From positions 35,233-99,232 of the forward strand of contig NZ_SCMR01000017.1 of assembly GCF_005502885.1 (NCBI RefSeq): DNA of 64,000 bases, read 5' to 3'. The notes beneath the pieces are model-generated. The model did not search any database. It was not told the origin of the DNA and saw only the letters and a program-made list of their open reading frames with translations. Shown here in pieces: positions 18,131 through 27,025 of this stretch. The DNA is from Microbacterium sp. 2FI. GTDB taxonomy: Bacteria > Actinomycetota > Actinomycetes > Actinomycetales > Microbacteriaceae. Position numbers and translations under genes: made by a program. The stretch's first letter is position 1. Each line of letters opens with the position of its first letter.

Positions 18131-19915
18131 ATGACGACCCGAGCAACCCGCAGCCCCCGCCGCAGAACCGTCGTCGCGCTGGCCGTCGTCCTCGCCGTTC
18201 TGGCGGGGTTCATCGTGCGTCTCGTTGACATCCAGGTCGTCAACGCCCGCGAGCACATCTCCGACTCGATGGATCGCGCGCTCGGGGCCGAGCAGATCCT
18301 CTACGGCACTCGGGGTGGCATCGTCGACGAGAACGGACAGACGCTGGCCGGCAGCATCCTGCTGTACGACTGCCAGGTCGATCCGCTGCTGATCACGCAG
18401 ATCGACACCGACATCCTCGCCGGGGAGTCCGACGACGACCCGTGGTCGGAGGTCTCTGAGGACGCTGCGAAGATCACCGGGCAGACGACCGAAGAGGTGC
18501 AGGCGATCGTCGCCGATGCGCTCGCGGAAGATCCGTCATCCCGCTTCGCGTACCTCAAGAAGCGCGTCACGACCGAGCAGTACCGCGAACTCGCCGACCT
18601 CGATGCCCCCTACATCGTGTGCCTGCAGCATCCCGCCCGTGCCTACCCCGACGGGGCCGTCGCCGGCAACCTCGTGGGCTTCGTCGGCTCGGACGGCACG
18701 CCGCTCGAGGGCCTCGAGAAGGCCCAGAGCGACTGCCTCGACGCGACCGACGGGTGGCGCACCTTCCAGAAGGGCAAGGACGGCGTGGTGATCCCCGGCA
18801 CCGAGCGCCAGCAGGACGCCCTGGACGGCGGCACGCTGCAGCTGACGATCAACCGCGACCTGCAGTGGTACCTGCAGCAGCTGATCGGCGAGCAGGTGCA
18901 GAACATGGGCGCCAACCACGGCTCGATCCTCGTCGTCGAGACCAAGACCGGAAAGATCCGCGCCGCCGCGGAGGCCCCGACGATCGACCCGAACGATCCG
19001 ACCGCCCTCGAGGACGTGCGCGGCAGCCGCATCTTCGAGGACACCTTCGAGCCGGGCTCGACCTTCAAGGCGCTCACCGCGGCGACCGTCATCGACGCCG
19101 GCGGCCAGACGCCCCGCTCGACCGTGATCGCCTCGAGCCGTGAGACGTTCGCGAACGGCGCGCGCGTGCAGGATGCCTTCGCGCACCCGGCCTACGAGTA
19201 CACGCTCACGGGCGTCCTCATCGACTCGTCGAACGCCGGCATCGCGAAGTTCAGCGAGCGGGTGCCCGCGGCGATCCGCGCGGAGTACTTCGAGAAGTTC
19301 GGCATCGGCTCGGGCAGCGCCGTCGACTTCCTCGGCGAAGAGACCGGCGTCATCTGGCCCGTCGACCAGTGGGGAGCGCAGACCACCTACAACACGTCGT
19401 TCGGCCAGGGCCTCACGACCACCATGCCCGAGCTCGCGGGCGCCTATGGGGCGATCGCGAACGACGGCGTGCGGATGCCGCTCTCGCTCATCGAAGCGTG
19501 CACCATGCCCGACGGCACCGTCGTCGAGCCCGAGCTGCCCGAGCCGACGCGGGTGCTCAAGGAGAGCACCGCGGCGCAGGTGAGCGAGATGCTCGAGAAC
19601 GTCTTCGTGCAGGGCGGACTCGCCAAGCAGGTCGCGATCCCCGGATACCGCATCGGCGGCAAGACCGGAACCGGTGAGAAGGCCGACCTCGTCAACGGCG
19701 GCTACAAGGCAGGCGCCTACTACACGACGATGATCGGCTTCGCTCCCGCCGACGACCCGGAGTACACCGTCGTCGTCACCCTCGACGAGCCGACGAAGGT
19801 AACATCGTCAGCGGCCAACGCGACCGCGTTCCAGCGGGCCATGACTCAGGTGCTCAAGACCTACCGCGTCATGCCCGCGACGACGGCGCCGGAGCTTCTG
19901 CCCAAGTTCGGGTGA
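18131..19915 (+). CDS. ftsI: Septal peptidoglycan transpeptidase FtsI (class B PBP)
   Basis: Cross-links septal peptidoglycan. The 594-residue protein has an N-terminal membrane helix (residues 14-36), a PBP dimerisation domain, and a transpeptidase domain with all three motifs: Ser310-TFK313, Ser366-Ser-Asn368 and Lys511-Thr-Gly. Starts four bases after the ftsL-like gene. The next gene is murF rather than the usual murE. Confidence 0.95.
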   Translation: MTTRATRSPRRRTVVALAVVLAVLAGFIVRLVDIQVVNAREHISDSMDRALGAEQILYGTRGGIVDENGQTLAGSILLYDCQVDPLLITQIDTDILAGESDDDPWSEVSEDAAKITGQTTEEVQAIVADALAEDPSSRFAYLKKRVTTEQYRELADLDAPYIVCLQHPARAYPDGAVAGNLVGFVGSDGTPLEGLEKAQSDCLDATDGWRTFQKGKDGVVIPGTERQQDALDGGTLQLTINRDLQWYLQQLIGEQVQNMGANHGSILVVETKTGKIRAAAEAPTIDPNDPTALEDVRGSRIFEDTFEPGSTFKALTAATVIDAGGQTPRSTVIASSRETFANGARVQDAFAHPAYEYTLTGVLIDSSNAGIAKFSERVPAAIRAEYFEKFGIGSGSAVDFLGEETGVIWPVDQWGAQTTYNTSFGQGLTTTMPELAGAYGAIANDGVRMPLSLIEACTMPDGTVVEPELPEPTRVLKESTAAQVSEMLENVFVQGGLAKQVAIPGYRIGGKTGTGEKADLVNGGYKAGAYYTTMIGFAPADDPEYTVVVTLDEPTKVTSSAANATAFQRAMTQVLKTYRVMPATTAPELLPKFG

Positions 19916-19939
19916 CGCTTCGATCCGGCCGGAGAACCC

Positions 19940-21367
19940 ATGATCGCGCTCACCATCGCCCAGCTCGCCCACGCCCTCGGGGGTGAGGCGCACCTCGCCG
20001 CCGGCGACACGCCCGAGACGGTCGTCTCGGGCGCCGTCGACACCGATTCGCGGCTCATCGTCTCCGGCGGCATCTTCGTCGCGAAGCCTGGCGAGGTCAC
20101 CGACGGGCACAACTTCGTCGGCGCCGCAGTCGCGAACGGCGCCGCGGTCGCGATCGTCGAACACCTCGTAAAGAGCGATGCCGGCGCCGAGGTCACCCAG
20201 ATCGTCGTCGGCGACGCGATCGCAGCCCTCGCCGACCTCGCACGCCATGTCGTCGCGCAGGTGCGCGCGGAGGGCGATCTGCGGGTCGTCGGCATCACGG
20301 GATCCAACGGCAAGACGACGACGAAGAATCTGCTCGCCCGCGTCCTCGAGGGCGAGGGCGAGACGGTGTCGCCGAAGGCGTCGTTCAACAACGAGGTCGG
20401 TGCGCCCCTCACGATGCTGCGGGTGACGCCTTCGACACGGTTCCTCGTGAGTGAGTTCGGCGCGAGCGCGCCGGGCGAGATCGCACGACTCGCCGGTCTC
20501 GTCGACCCCGACGTCGGCATCGTGCTCATGGTGGGCATGGCCCACGCCGGCGGCTTCGGCGGGATCGAGTCGACCTTTCAGGCGAAGTCCGAGCTCGTCC
20601 GCGCGCTCGGCGCCGGCGGGCTCGCGGTGCTCAACGCCGACGACGCCCGCGTTGCCGCCATGGCGCCCATCGCCGCCGAGCGGGGCGCGCGCGTGCGCTG
20701 GTTCGGCCGCGGCTCAGCGGCGATCGACGTGCGTGCCGACGACGTCGTCGTGACGGCATCCGGAACCTCCTTCGTCGTCACCGCCGACGGCGAGTCGCTG
20801 CCGCTCCGCCTCCAGGTGCTCGGCGAGCACCACGTCATGAACGCCCTCGCCGCGATCGCCGCGGCCACTGCCCTCGGCGTGAGCCTGGCCGCCGCGGTCG
20901 CCCGACTCGAGACGGTGGAGATCGCGGAGCGCTGGCGCATGCAGCCGCTGGGCTCGGAGCGTGTGCGCATCATCAACGACGCCTACAACGCCAGCCCCGA
21001 TTCGATGGCCGCGGCCCTCCGAACGCTCGCGCAGATCACCGGGCCGGGCGAGCGCACCGTCGCAGTCCTCGGCGCGATGAGCGAGCTCGGCGAGTACGCC
21101 GAGGAGGAGCACGACCGCGTGGGCCTGCTGGCCGTGCGGCTCGGCATCCAGCGCATCGTGGTCGTGGGGCCCGAAGCGCGGCGCATGTTCCTCGAAGCCG
21201 TCGCGCAGGGATCGTGGGATGCCGAGGCGGTGTTCTTCGCGACCGCCGACGAGGCCTACGACTACCTTCTCGGCGAGCTGCGCGACGGCGACCGCGTGCT
21301 CGTCAAGTCCTCGAACTCGGCGGGTCTGCGGTTCCTGGGCGATCGTCTGGGAGAATCCTTCTCGTGA
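19940..21367 (+). CDS. murF: UDP-MurNAc-tripeptide:D-Ala-D-Ala ligase
   Basis: Adds D-Ala-D-Ala to UDP-MurNAc-tripeptide in the cytoplasm. The 475-residue Mur ligase has the N-terminal MurF-specific domain (SGAVDTDSRLIVSGGIFVAKPGE), P-loop GSNGKTTTK (from residue 121), and C-terminal INDAYNASPDSM, which is MurF-specific and argues against MurE. The stop overlaps the GTG of mraY (GTGA). Confidence 0.95.
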   Translation: MIALTIAQLAHALGGEAHLAAGDTPETVVSGAVDTDSRLIVSGGIFVAKPGEVTDGHNFVGAAVANGAAVAIVEHLVKSDAGAEVTQIVVGDAIAALADLARHVVAQVRAEGDLRVVGITGSNGKTTTKNLLARVLEGEGETVSPKASFNNEVGAPLTMLRVTPSTRFLVSEFGASAPGEIARLAGLVDPDVGIVLMVGMAHAGGFGGIESTFQAKSELVRALGAGGLAVLNADDARVAAMAPIAAERGARVRWFGRGSAAIDVRADDVVVTASGTSFVVTADGESLPLRLQVLGEHHVMNALAAIAAATALGVSLAAAVARLETVEIAERWRMQPLGSERVRIINDAYNASPDSMAAALRTLAQITGPGERTVAVLGAMSELGEYAEEEHDRVGLLAVRLGIQRIVVVGPEARRMFLEAVAQGSWDAEAVFFATADEAYDYLLGELRDGDRVLVKSSNSAGLRFLGDRLGESFS

Positions 21368-22473
21368 GATCACTTCTGACGGCGGCAGCGATCTCTCTGG
21401 CATTCACGCTTTTCCTCACGCCCGTGTTCCTGCGGCTCTTCCGCAAGTGGGGCTGGGGGCAGGTCATCCGCACCCCCGAGAACGTCCACAACCCGAGCCA
21501 CCAGGAGAAGCGCGGCACCGTCACGATGGGCGGCACGATCTTCATCGCAGGCGCCCTGGTCGGCTACTTCGTCGGCGGGTACACCGGCAACAATCCGCCC
21601 ACGATCTCGGGCCTCCTGGTCGTGTGGATGATGGTGGGCTTCGGCGTGGTCGGGTTCATCGACGATTACATGAAGGTGCGCCGCCAGCGCAGCCTCGGCC
21701 TGACGGGTTGGCGCAAGGTGCTCGGGCAGGTGCTGGTCGTCGTCCCCTTCGGCATCGTGGCGCTCATGCTTCCGAACGACTGGGGCCAGACTCCGGCGTC
21801 GGCGTACGTCTCGGTGTTCCGCGACGTTCCGCTGCTCTGGTTCTTCGCCCTCGGCCCGATCATCGGCTGGGTGGTGTATCTCGCGTGGGTCACCTTCATC
21901 GGCGTCGCGTGGTCGAACAGCACGAATGTCACCGATGGCCTCGACGGCCTCGCCGCCGGCGCCGGCATCTTCGTCACCGGCGCCTACAGCCTGGTCGTCT
22001 TCTGGCAGTTCAACCAGAGCTGCCAGGCGCCCCAGATCGTGCTCGACACGCCCTACGCGTGCTACGCGACGCGCGACCCCTTCGACCTCGCGATCATCTC
22101 GGCCTCATTCGTCGGAGCTCTCGTCGGGTTCCTCTGGTGGAACGCGCCCAAGGCCCAGGTGTTCATGGGCGACGTCGGCTCGATGTCGATCGGCGGCGTC
22201 ATCGCGGCGATGTCGATCCTCTCGCGCACCGAACTGCTCGGCGTGCTCATCGCCGGCGTCTTCATCATCGGCCCCGGCTCGGTGATCCTGCAGCGGCTCT
22301 ACTTCAAGCTCACCCGCGGCAAACGCCTCTTCCTCATGAGCCCGTTCCACCATCACCTCGAGATGCGCGGGTGGTCCGAGATCTCGATCGTGATCCGCAT
22401 GTGGATCATCGCGGGGCTCCTCGCGGTGTCGGGAGTCGGGCTCTTCTACGTCGAGTGGCTGTCGCAGACATGA
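21364..22473 (+). CDS. mraY: Phospho-MurNAc-pentapeptide transferase
   Basis: Integral membrane enzyme that makes lipid I from UDP-MurNAc-pentapeptide and undecaprenyl phosphate. The 369 residues span about ten helices and include FIDDYMKVRRQRSLGL, NSTNVTDGLDGLAAG and FHHHLEMRGWSE, the Mg2+ and substrate sites of the family. GTG start overlaps the murF stop, and its own stop overlaps the murD start (ATGA). Confidence 0.96.
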   Translation: MRSLLTAAAISLAFTLFLTPVFLRLFRKWGWGQVIRTPENVHNPSHQEKRGTVTMGGTIFIAGALVGYFVGGYTGNNPPTISGLLVVWMMVGFGVVGFIDDYMKVRRQRSLGLTGWRKVLGQVLVVVPFGIVALMLPNDWGQTPASAYVSVFRDVPLLWFFALGPIIGWVVYLAWVTFIGVAWSNSTNVTDGLDGLAAGAGIFVTGAYSLVVFWQFNQSCQAPQIVLDTPYACYATRDPFDLAIISASFVGALVGFLWWNAPKAQVFMGDVGSMSIGGVIAAMSILSRTELLGVLIAGVFIIGPGSVILQRLYFKLTRGKRLFLMSPFHHHLEMRGWSEISIVIRMWIIAGLLAVSGVGLFYVEWLSQT

Positions 22474-24023
22474 CCGCGGCACGGCTCGACACCCTTACGA
22501 GCTGGCACGCCGACTGGAAGGGCCTGCGCGTCGCGGTGCTCGGGCTCTCCGTCACCGGCTTCTCGGTCGCCGACACGCTCGCCGAGCTCGGCGCCGATGT
22601 CCTCGTCGTCACCGAGACGGCGGACGAGGAGTATGCCCGACTGCTGCCGGTGATCGGCGCCCGCCTGTGGACCGGGCCTCTGGATGCCGTTCCCGATGAG
22701 CTCTCAGACTTCGCGCCCGAGGTGGTCATCGCCTCGCCGGGCTTCGCGCCGCGGCATCCGCTCATCGTGTGGGCGCAGGATTCGGACGCCGCCCTCTGGG
22801 GCGACATCGAGCTCGCGTGGCGCGTGCGCGACAAGGTCCTGCGCGCGGACGGCATGCCCGCCGACTGGATCCTCATCACCGGCACGAACGGCAAGACGAC
22901 GACCACGCGCCTCGCGGCGACCATGCTCGTCTCCGGTGGCCTGCGCGCGGCGCCCGTCGGGAACATCGGCACGCCCGTGCTCGACGCCGTCCGCGACCCA
23001 TCGGGCTTCGACGCCCTCGTCGTCGAGCTCTCCAGCCACCAGCTCTGGTACCTGGGGCTCCAGCAGGGCCCCGAGCCCGTCTCGCCGCACGCCGCGGTGT
23101 GCCTCAACCTCGCCGACGACCACCTCGAGTGGCACGGCTCGTTCGAGGAGTACCGCGCCGCGAAGGCGCACGTCTACGACCTCACACGCGTCGCGTGCGT
23201 CTACAACAAGTCGGATGCCGCCACCCTGGCCATGGTCGAGGATGCCGATGTGGTCGAAGGCGCCCGCGCGATCGGATTCGACCTCGGCGTGCCCGGTCCC
23301 AGCGATCTCGGCGTCGTCGACGGAATCCTCGTCGATCGCGCCTTCCTCGACGACCGACGCACGTCCGCCCTCGAGCTCACGACGGTCGCAGAGCTCGCCG
23401 AACTCGGACTCGCCGCGCCGCACATGGCGGCGAACATCCTCGCCGCAGCCGCCCTCGCGCGGTCGCTCGAGGTGCCGGTCGCCGCGATTCGCGAGGCCCT
23501 GCGCGGCTTCCGCCTCGATCCGCATCGCATCGAGGTCGTCGCCCGGCACGCGGGCATCACGTGGGTCGACGATTCCAAGGCCACCAACCCGCACGCGGCC
23601 GCATCGTCGCTGCAGGCGTACCCGGGAGCGGTGTGGATCGTCGGGGGCCTCCTCAAGGGCGTCGACATCTCCGACCTCGTCTCGTCCCGCGGCGCGTCGG
23701 CGAAGGCGGCGATCGTGATCGGCGCCGACCGCGAGGCGGTCGTGGTCGCGTTCGCGCGACACGCGCCGGGGGTGCCGGTGTTCGAGGTGCACGCCGTCGA
23801 GACTGAAGAGGTCATGGCGCAGGTCGTCGAACTGGCGGTCGGAATCGCGCGTGACGGGGACGTTGTTCTGCTCGCCCCCGCCGCGGCATCCTTCGACCAG
23901 TTCGCCTCCTACGCCGACCGCGGTCGCCGCTTCGCGGCGGCGGTGATGGAGCGGATCGGAACGGGGGCCGGGCATCAGCACGACGACGTCCCGCCCGCGG
24001 GAACCCCAGACTCCGCCTCCTGA
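22470..24023 (+). CDS. murD: UDP-MurNAc-L-Ala:D-Glu ligase
   Basis: Adds D-glutamate to UDP-MurNAc-L-Ala. At 517 residues it is longer than E. coli MurD (438), as is common in actinobacteria. It shows a Rossmann N-terminal domain (VAVLGLSVTGFSVADTL), P-loop GTNGKTTTTRLA, and the C-terminal substrate motif DDSKATNPHAAASSLQAY. In type-B wall Microbacteriaceae this D-Glu is itself the cross-link site. ATG overlaps the mraY stop. Confidence 0.95.
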   Translation: MTAARLDTLTSWHADWKGLRVAVLGLSVTGFSVADTLAELGADVLVVTETADEEYARLLPVIGARLWTGPLDAVPDELSDFAPEVVIASPGFAPRHPLIVWAQDSDAALWGDIELAWRVRDKVLRADGMPADWILITGTNGKTTTTRLAATMLVSGGLRAAPVGNIGTPVLDAVRDPSGFDALVVELSSHQLWYLGLQQGPEPVSPHAAVCLNLADDHLEWHGSFEEYRAAKAHVYDLTRVACVYNKSDAATLAMVEDADVVEGARAIGFDLGVPGPSDLGVVDGILVDRAFLDDRRTSALELTTVAELAELGLAAPHMAANILAAAALARSLEVPVAAIREALRGFRLDPHRIEVVARHAGITWVDDSKATNPHAAASSLQAYPGAVWIVGGLLKGVDISDLVSSRGASAKAAIVIGADREAVVVAFARHAPGVPVFEVHAVETEEVMAQVVELAVGIARDGDVVLLAPAAASFDQFASYADRGRRFAAAVMERIGTGAGHQHDDVPPAGTPDSAS

Positions 24024-24069
24024 GCGCTCCACCGCGCGCGGGCTCGCGGCGCGCGTCTCGCTCGGCAAG

Positions 24070-25236
24070 GTGTTCGCGCCGGTGCCGAGCGAGTTCCTGC
24101 TGATCTCCTCCACGGCGCTGATGCTGACGATCTTCGGCCTCGTCATGGTGCTCTCCGCGACGTCGGCGACCGCGACGGCCACGGGCGAGGCGCCCTGGGA
24201 CGCCGCCGTGAAGCAGCTGGTGTTCGCCGTCATCGGCATCCCGCTGATGTTCGTCGCAAGCCGCCTGCCGATCTCGTTCTGGAAGCGCGTCGCGTGGCCC
24301 GCGCTCATCGGCGCGACGGCGTTCCAGCTGCTGGTGTTCACACCGCTCGGCCACGGCGCCGACGGAAACCGCAACTGGATCACGATCGCGGGGCTCCAGG
24401 CGCAGCCGTCGGAGTTCCTCAAGCTCGCCCTGGCTCTGTGGGTCGCGTACGTGCTCTTCCGCAAGCAGACGCTGCTGAGCAAGTGGCAGCACGTGTTCAT
24501 TCCGCTCGTGCCGGTCTCGGTGCTCGTCGTCGCGACGGTCATGGCCGGCAGCGACCTCGGCACGGCGATGATCCTCGTGCTGATCGTGCTGGGCGCGCTC
24601 TTCTTCTCGGGCGTGAAGCTGCGCATCTTCGTGCTGCCGGCGATCGGCGCAGCCGTCGCGGTCGCGGTGCTCGCCGTGGCGAGCCCCGACCGCATGCGCC
24701 GGTTCCTGAGCTTCCTCAACCCCAACTGCCTGGACGACTACTTCAACGACTGCTACCAGCCCCTGCACGGCATCTGGGGGCTCGCCAACGGCGGCGTCTT
24801 CGGCCTCGGTCTCGGCAACTCGCGCGAGAAGTACGACTGGCTGCCGGCGATCGCGAACGACTACATCTTCGCCGTCGTCGGCGAAGAGCTCGGCCTCATC
24901 GGCTGCGCCGTGGTGCTGTCGCTGTTCGCCCTCTTCGCGGTGGGCGCCTTCCACATCATCCGCAAGACCGACGACCCGTTCGTGCGCATCGTCTCGGGCG
25001 GCATCACGGTGTGGATCATCGGCCAGGCCCTCATCAACATCGGCGTCGTGCTGCGGGTCTTCCCCGTGCTCGGCGTGCCGCTGCCGTTCATGTCGCAGGG
25101 TGGCACGTCGCTGCTGTCGGTGCTCATCGCCTCGGGCGTGCTGCTCTCGTTCGCGCGCACGCTTCCGGATGCCGTGGCGAGGCGGCAGGCTCAGATCGAC
25201 GAAGCCCGCAGGCGGCGGCAGCGCGCGACGCGGTAG
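24070..25236 (+). CDS. ftsW: Septal lipid II polymerase FtsW (SEDS family)
   Basis: Glycosyltransferase partner of FtsI. The conserved part begins VFAPVPSEFLLISS and has about ten membrane helices, with the SEDS motifs GNRNWI, QPSEFLKLALALW, GSDLGTAMIL, GLGLGNSREKYDWLP and FMSQGGTSLL. Start uncertain: GTG gives 388 residues but has no clear ribosome site. The frame is open upstream to 23947 and codes a plausible cytoplasmic tail (STTTSRP...LAARVSLGK), but its only apparent initiator is an ATC at 23974 preceded by GGGGGCC. See findings. Confidence 0.9.
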   Translation: MFAPVPSEFLLISSTALMLTIFGLVMVLSATSATATATGEAPWDAAVKQLVFAVIGIPLMFVASRLPISFWKRVAWPALIGATAFQLLVFTPLGHGADGNRNWITIAGLQAQPSEFLKLALALWVAYVLFRKQTLLSKWQHVFIPLVPVSVLVVATVMAGSDLGTAMILVLIVLGALFFSGVKLRIFVLPAIGAAVAVAVLAVASPDRMRRFLSFLNPNCLDDYFNDCYQPLHGIWGLANGGVFGLGLGNSREKYDWLPAIANDYIFAVVGEELGLIGCAVVLSLFALFAVGAFHIIRKTDDPFVRIVSGGITVWIIGQALINIGVVLRVFPVLGVPLPFMSQGGTSLLSVLIASGVLLSFARTLPDAVARRQAQIDEARRRRQRATR

Positions 25237-25281
25237 CGCGCGACGGCTGACGGTTCGCCGGGACCGACCCCCGACGGCGGC

Positions 25282-25287
25282 TAGGGT
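25282..25287 (+). promoter_or_regulatory. -10 element TAGGGT for murG, leaderless
   Basis: TAGGGT ends six bases before the GTG, suggesting an internal promoter inside the dcw cluster. Confidence 0.5.
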
Positions 25288-25293
25288 CGTGGG

Positions 25294-26379
25294 GTGACGA
25301 CGTACCTCCTCGCCGGCGGCGGCACCGCCGGCCACGTGAATCCGCTGCTGGCGGTGGCCGATGCGCTGCGCGAGCGGGATCCGGATGCCGAGATCCTCGT
25401 GCTCGGCACGCGCGAAGGCCTCGAGGCCCGCCTCGTACCCGAGCGCGGCTACGAACTGGTCTTCGTCGACAAGGTCCCCTTCCCGCGGCGCCCGAATCGA
25501 GCTGCTGCGGCCTTCCCCGCGCGGTTCCGCACCGCGATCGGCCAGGTGCGCGACCACATCGCAGCCCGCGGCGTCGACGTCGTCGTCGGCTTCGGCGGCT
25601 ACGCATCGGCACCGGCGTACGTCGCCGCCCGCCGCGCGGACGTGCCGTACGTCGTGCACGAGGCAAACGCCCGGCCTGGACTCGCGAACGTGCTCGGCGC
25701 GCGCAGCGCCGCGGGCATCGGCGTCGCCTTCGAGGGCACGCCGCTCAAGCGCTCGCGCGTGGTCGGGATGCCGCTGCGCCGCGAGATCGTCGACCTCGAC
25801 CGCAGCGCGCTTCGCACCGAGGCGGCGGCGCACTTCGGGCTCGATCCCGCGCGGCCCGTACTGCTCGTGTTCGGCGGATCGCTCGGCGCGCAGCGCTTGA
25901 ACGAGGCGTTCGGCCAGGGCTTCGGCGCGGCATGGCGCGACGTGGTGGATGCCGGGTGGCAGCTCGTCCACGTGACGGGGGAGCGTTCCGAGCTCGCCGA
26001 CCCACGGGCACCGGGCTACGCGGTGCGCCGCTACGTCGACCGCATGGATCTCGCCTTCGCCCTCGCCGACCTCATCGTCTCGCGCGCGGGCGCCGCGACG
26101 GTGAGCGAGATCAGCGCGCTCGGCATCCCCGCCGTGTACGTGCCGTACGCGGTCGGCAACGGCGAGCAGGCGCTGAACGCGGCCTCGGCCGTACGAGCCG
26201 GCGCAGCGATCCTGCTGCCCGACGCGGAGTTCACCGGCGACCGGGTGCGTTCCGACGTGCTGCCGCTCCTCGCCGACGACGCGAAGCGCGCGGCGATGAC
26301 GCAGGCCGCGGCATCCGTCGGCACGCGCCACGGCACCGAGAACGTCGTCACCCTGATCGACGAGGCTCTGGGACGGTAG
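25294..26379 (+). CDS. murG: UDP-GlcNAc:undecaprenyl-PP-MurNAc-pentapeptide transferase
   Basis: Peripheral membrane GT-B enzyme that turns lipid I into lipid II. The 361-residue protein starts TTYLLAGGGTAGHVNP, the family's first G-loop, and contains LVFGGSLGAQRLNEAF and SRAGAATVSEISALGIPAVYVP for UDP-GlcNAc binding. GTG start is 57 bases after ftsW. A separate leaderless-type promoter suggests it can be transcribed apart from the upstream genes. Confidence 0.96.
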   Translation: MTTYLLAGGGTAGHVNPLLAVADALRERDPDAEILVLGTREGLEARLVPERGYELVFVDKVPFPRRPNRAAAAFPARFRTAIGQVRDHIAARGVDVVVGFGGYASAPAYVAARRADVPYVVHEANARPGLANVLGARSAAGIGVAFEGTPLKRSRVVGMPLRREIVDLDRSALRTEAAAHFGLDPARPVLLVFGGSLGAQRLNEAFGQGFGAAWRDVVDAGWQLVHVTGERSELADPRAPGYAVRRYVDRMDLAFALADLIVSRAGAATVSEISALGIPAVYVPYAVGNGEQALNAASAVRAGAAILLPDAEFTGDRVRSDVLPLLADDAKRAAMTQAAASVGTRHGTENVVTLIDEALGR

Positions 26380-26400
26380 CCCGCCGGCCTCCGCCGCTGT

Positions 26401-26483
26401 GCCGAAAACCCGGTCCGTCACACGACACGCCGGACCTCGGCATCCGTCACCGGCGTGTCGTCGTGACCGAGCAGGTTTACGGC
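26401..26483. repeat. Palindromic intergenic element, copy 1
   Basis: About 83 bp: arms of 32-33 bases starting GCCGAAAACC and ending in a GTAAACCTGC-type complement, with inner ACACGCCG/CGGCGTGT and a loop containing CCTCGGCATCCGTCAC. The same loop and arms recur at 35664-35746. It lies between murG and the lipoprotein gene. Confidence 0.8.
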
Positions 26484-26565
26484 ACGCCGTCCGTGCGGAA
26501 CGGGTCCGGGTGAGACGATCGGGTCGCCGCCGACACTCACACAGCGACACGGGCGAGGAGGCCTC

Positions 26566-26958
26566 ATGAACCGGATGACGAAGGCTACTGCGGCCGGGGC
26601 GGTCGCCGTTCTCGCCGCGATCCTGCTGACCTCCTGCGCCTCCGGCTCCGGCGGTTCGCCCGCGAGCCCCCCACCGTCGTGCGGCGCGTACAGACTCGGC
26701 CAAGGTCAGGTGATCCCGCAGGAGGCCGTCGACTGCTTTGCCGAGGCGGGTGTCGACGGCGTGCTGAAGGTCACCGCCCCGACCACCGAAGGCGACCCCA
26801 TCATCACCACCTACAGCAGGCGCTCGGACGGTGCGATCGAGGTCCAGATGGACATGACGCAGGACCCGTACGGCGGCGGGACGGCGTTCCTCGTCTGCCC
26901 CGACGCGGTATCGGTCGTGGAACTCGGCGACTGCGAGGAGCAGCACCGAGGCGACTGA
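26566..26958 (+). CDS. Small secreted lipoprotein of unknown function
   Basis: A 130-residue protein with a lipoprotein signal peptide (basic start, hydrophobic AAGAVAVLAAILLTSC) and an acylated Cys at about residue 24. The mature part has four more Cys, consistent with two disulfides, and a stretch DGVLKVTAPTTEGDPIITTY that looks like beta strands. I recognise no family. It lies between murG and murC, which are normally adjacent, next to a palindromic repeat, so it appears to be an insertion in the cluster. GAGGAGG precedes the ATG. Confidence 0.75.
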   Translation: MNRMTKATAAGAVAVLAAILLTSCASGSGGSPASPPPSCGAYRLGQGQVIPQEAVDCFAEAGVDGVLKVTAPTTEGDPIITTYSRRSDGAIEVQMDMTQDPYGGGTAFLVCPDAVSVVELGDCEEQHRGD

Positions 26959-27010
26959 CCCGCCCCTGCTCCGGCCAGCGCGCCGGGGCCGCGGCATCCG
27001 TCACCCAACT

Positions 27011-27016
27011 TAGGAT
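27011..27016 (+). promoter_or_regulatory. -10 element TAGGAT for murC
   Basis: TAGGAT ends nine bases before the murC ATG with no clear ribosome site between. Confidence 0.45.
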
Positions 27017-27025
27017 TGACGGGTC

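Noticed and set aside
23812..26997. 1061-codon minus-strand open frame opposite murD-ftsW-murG
   Set aside because: Runs through several certain plus-strand genes; composition is typical of antisense GC-rich DNA (His/Arg/Asp repeats).
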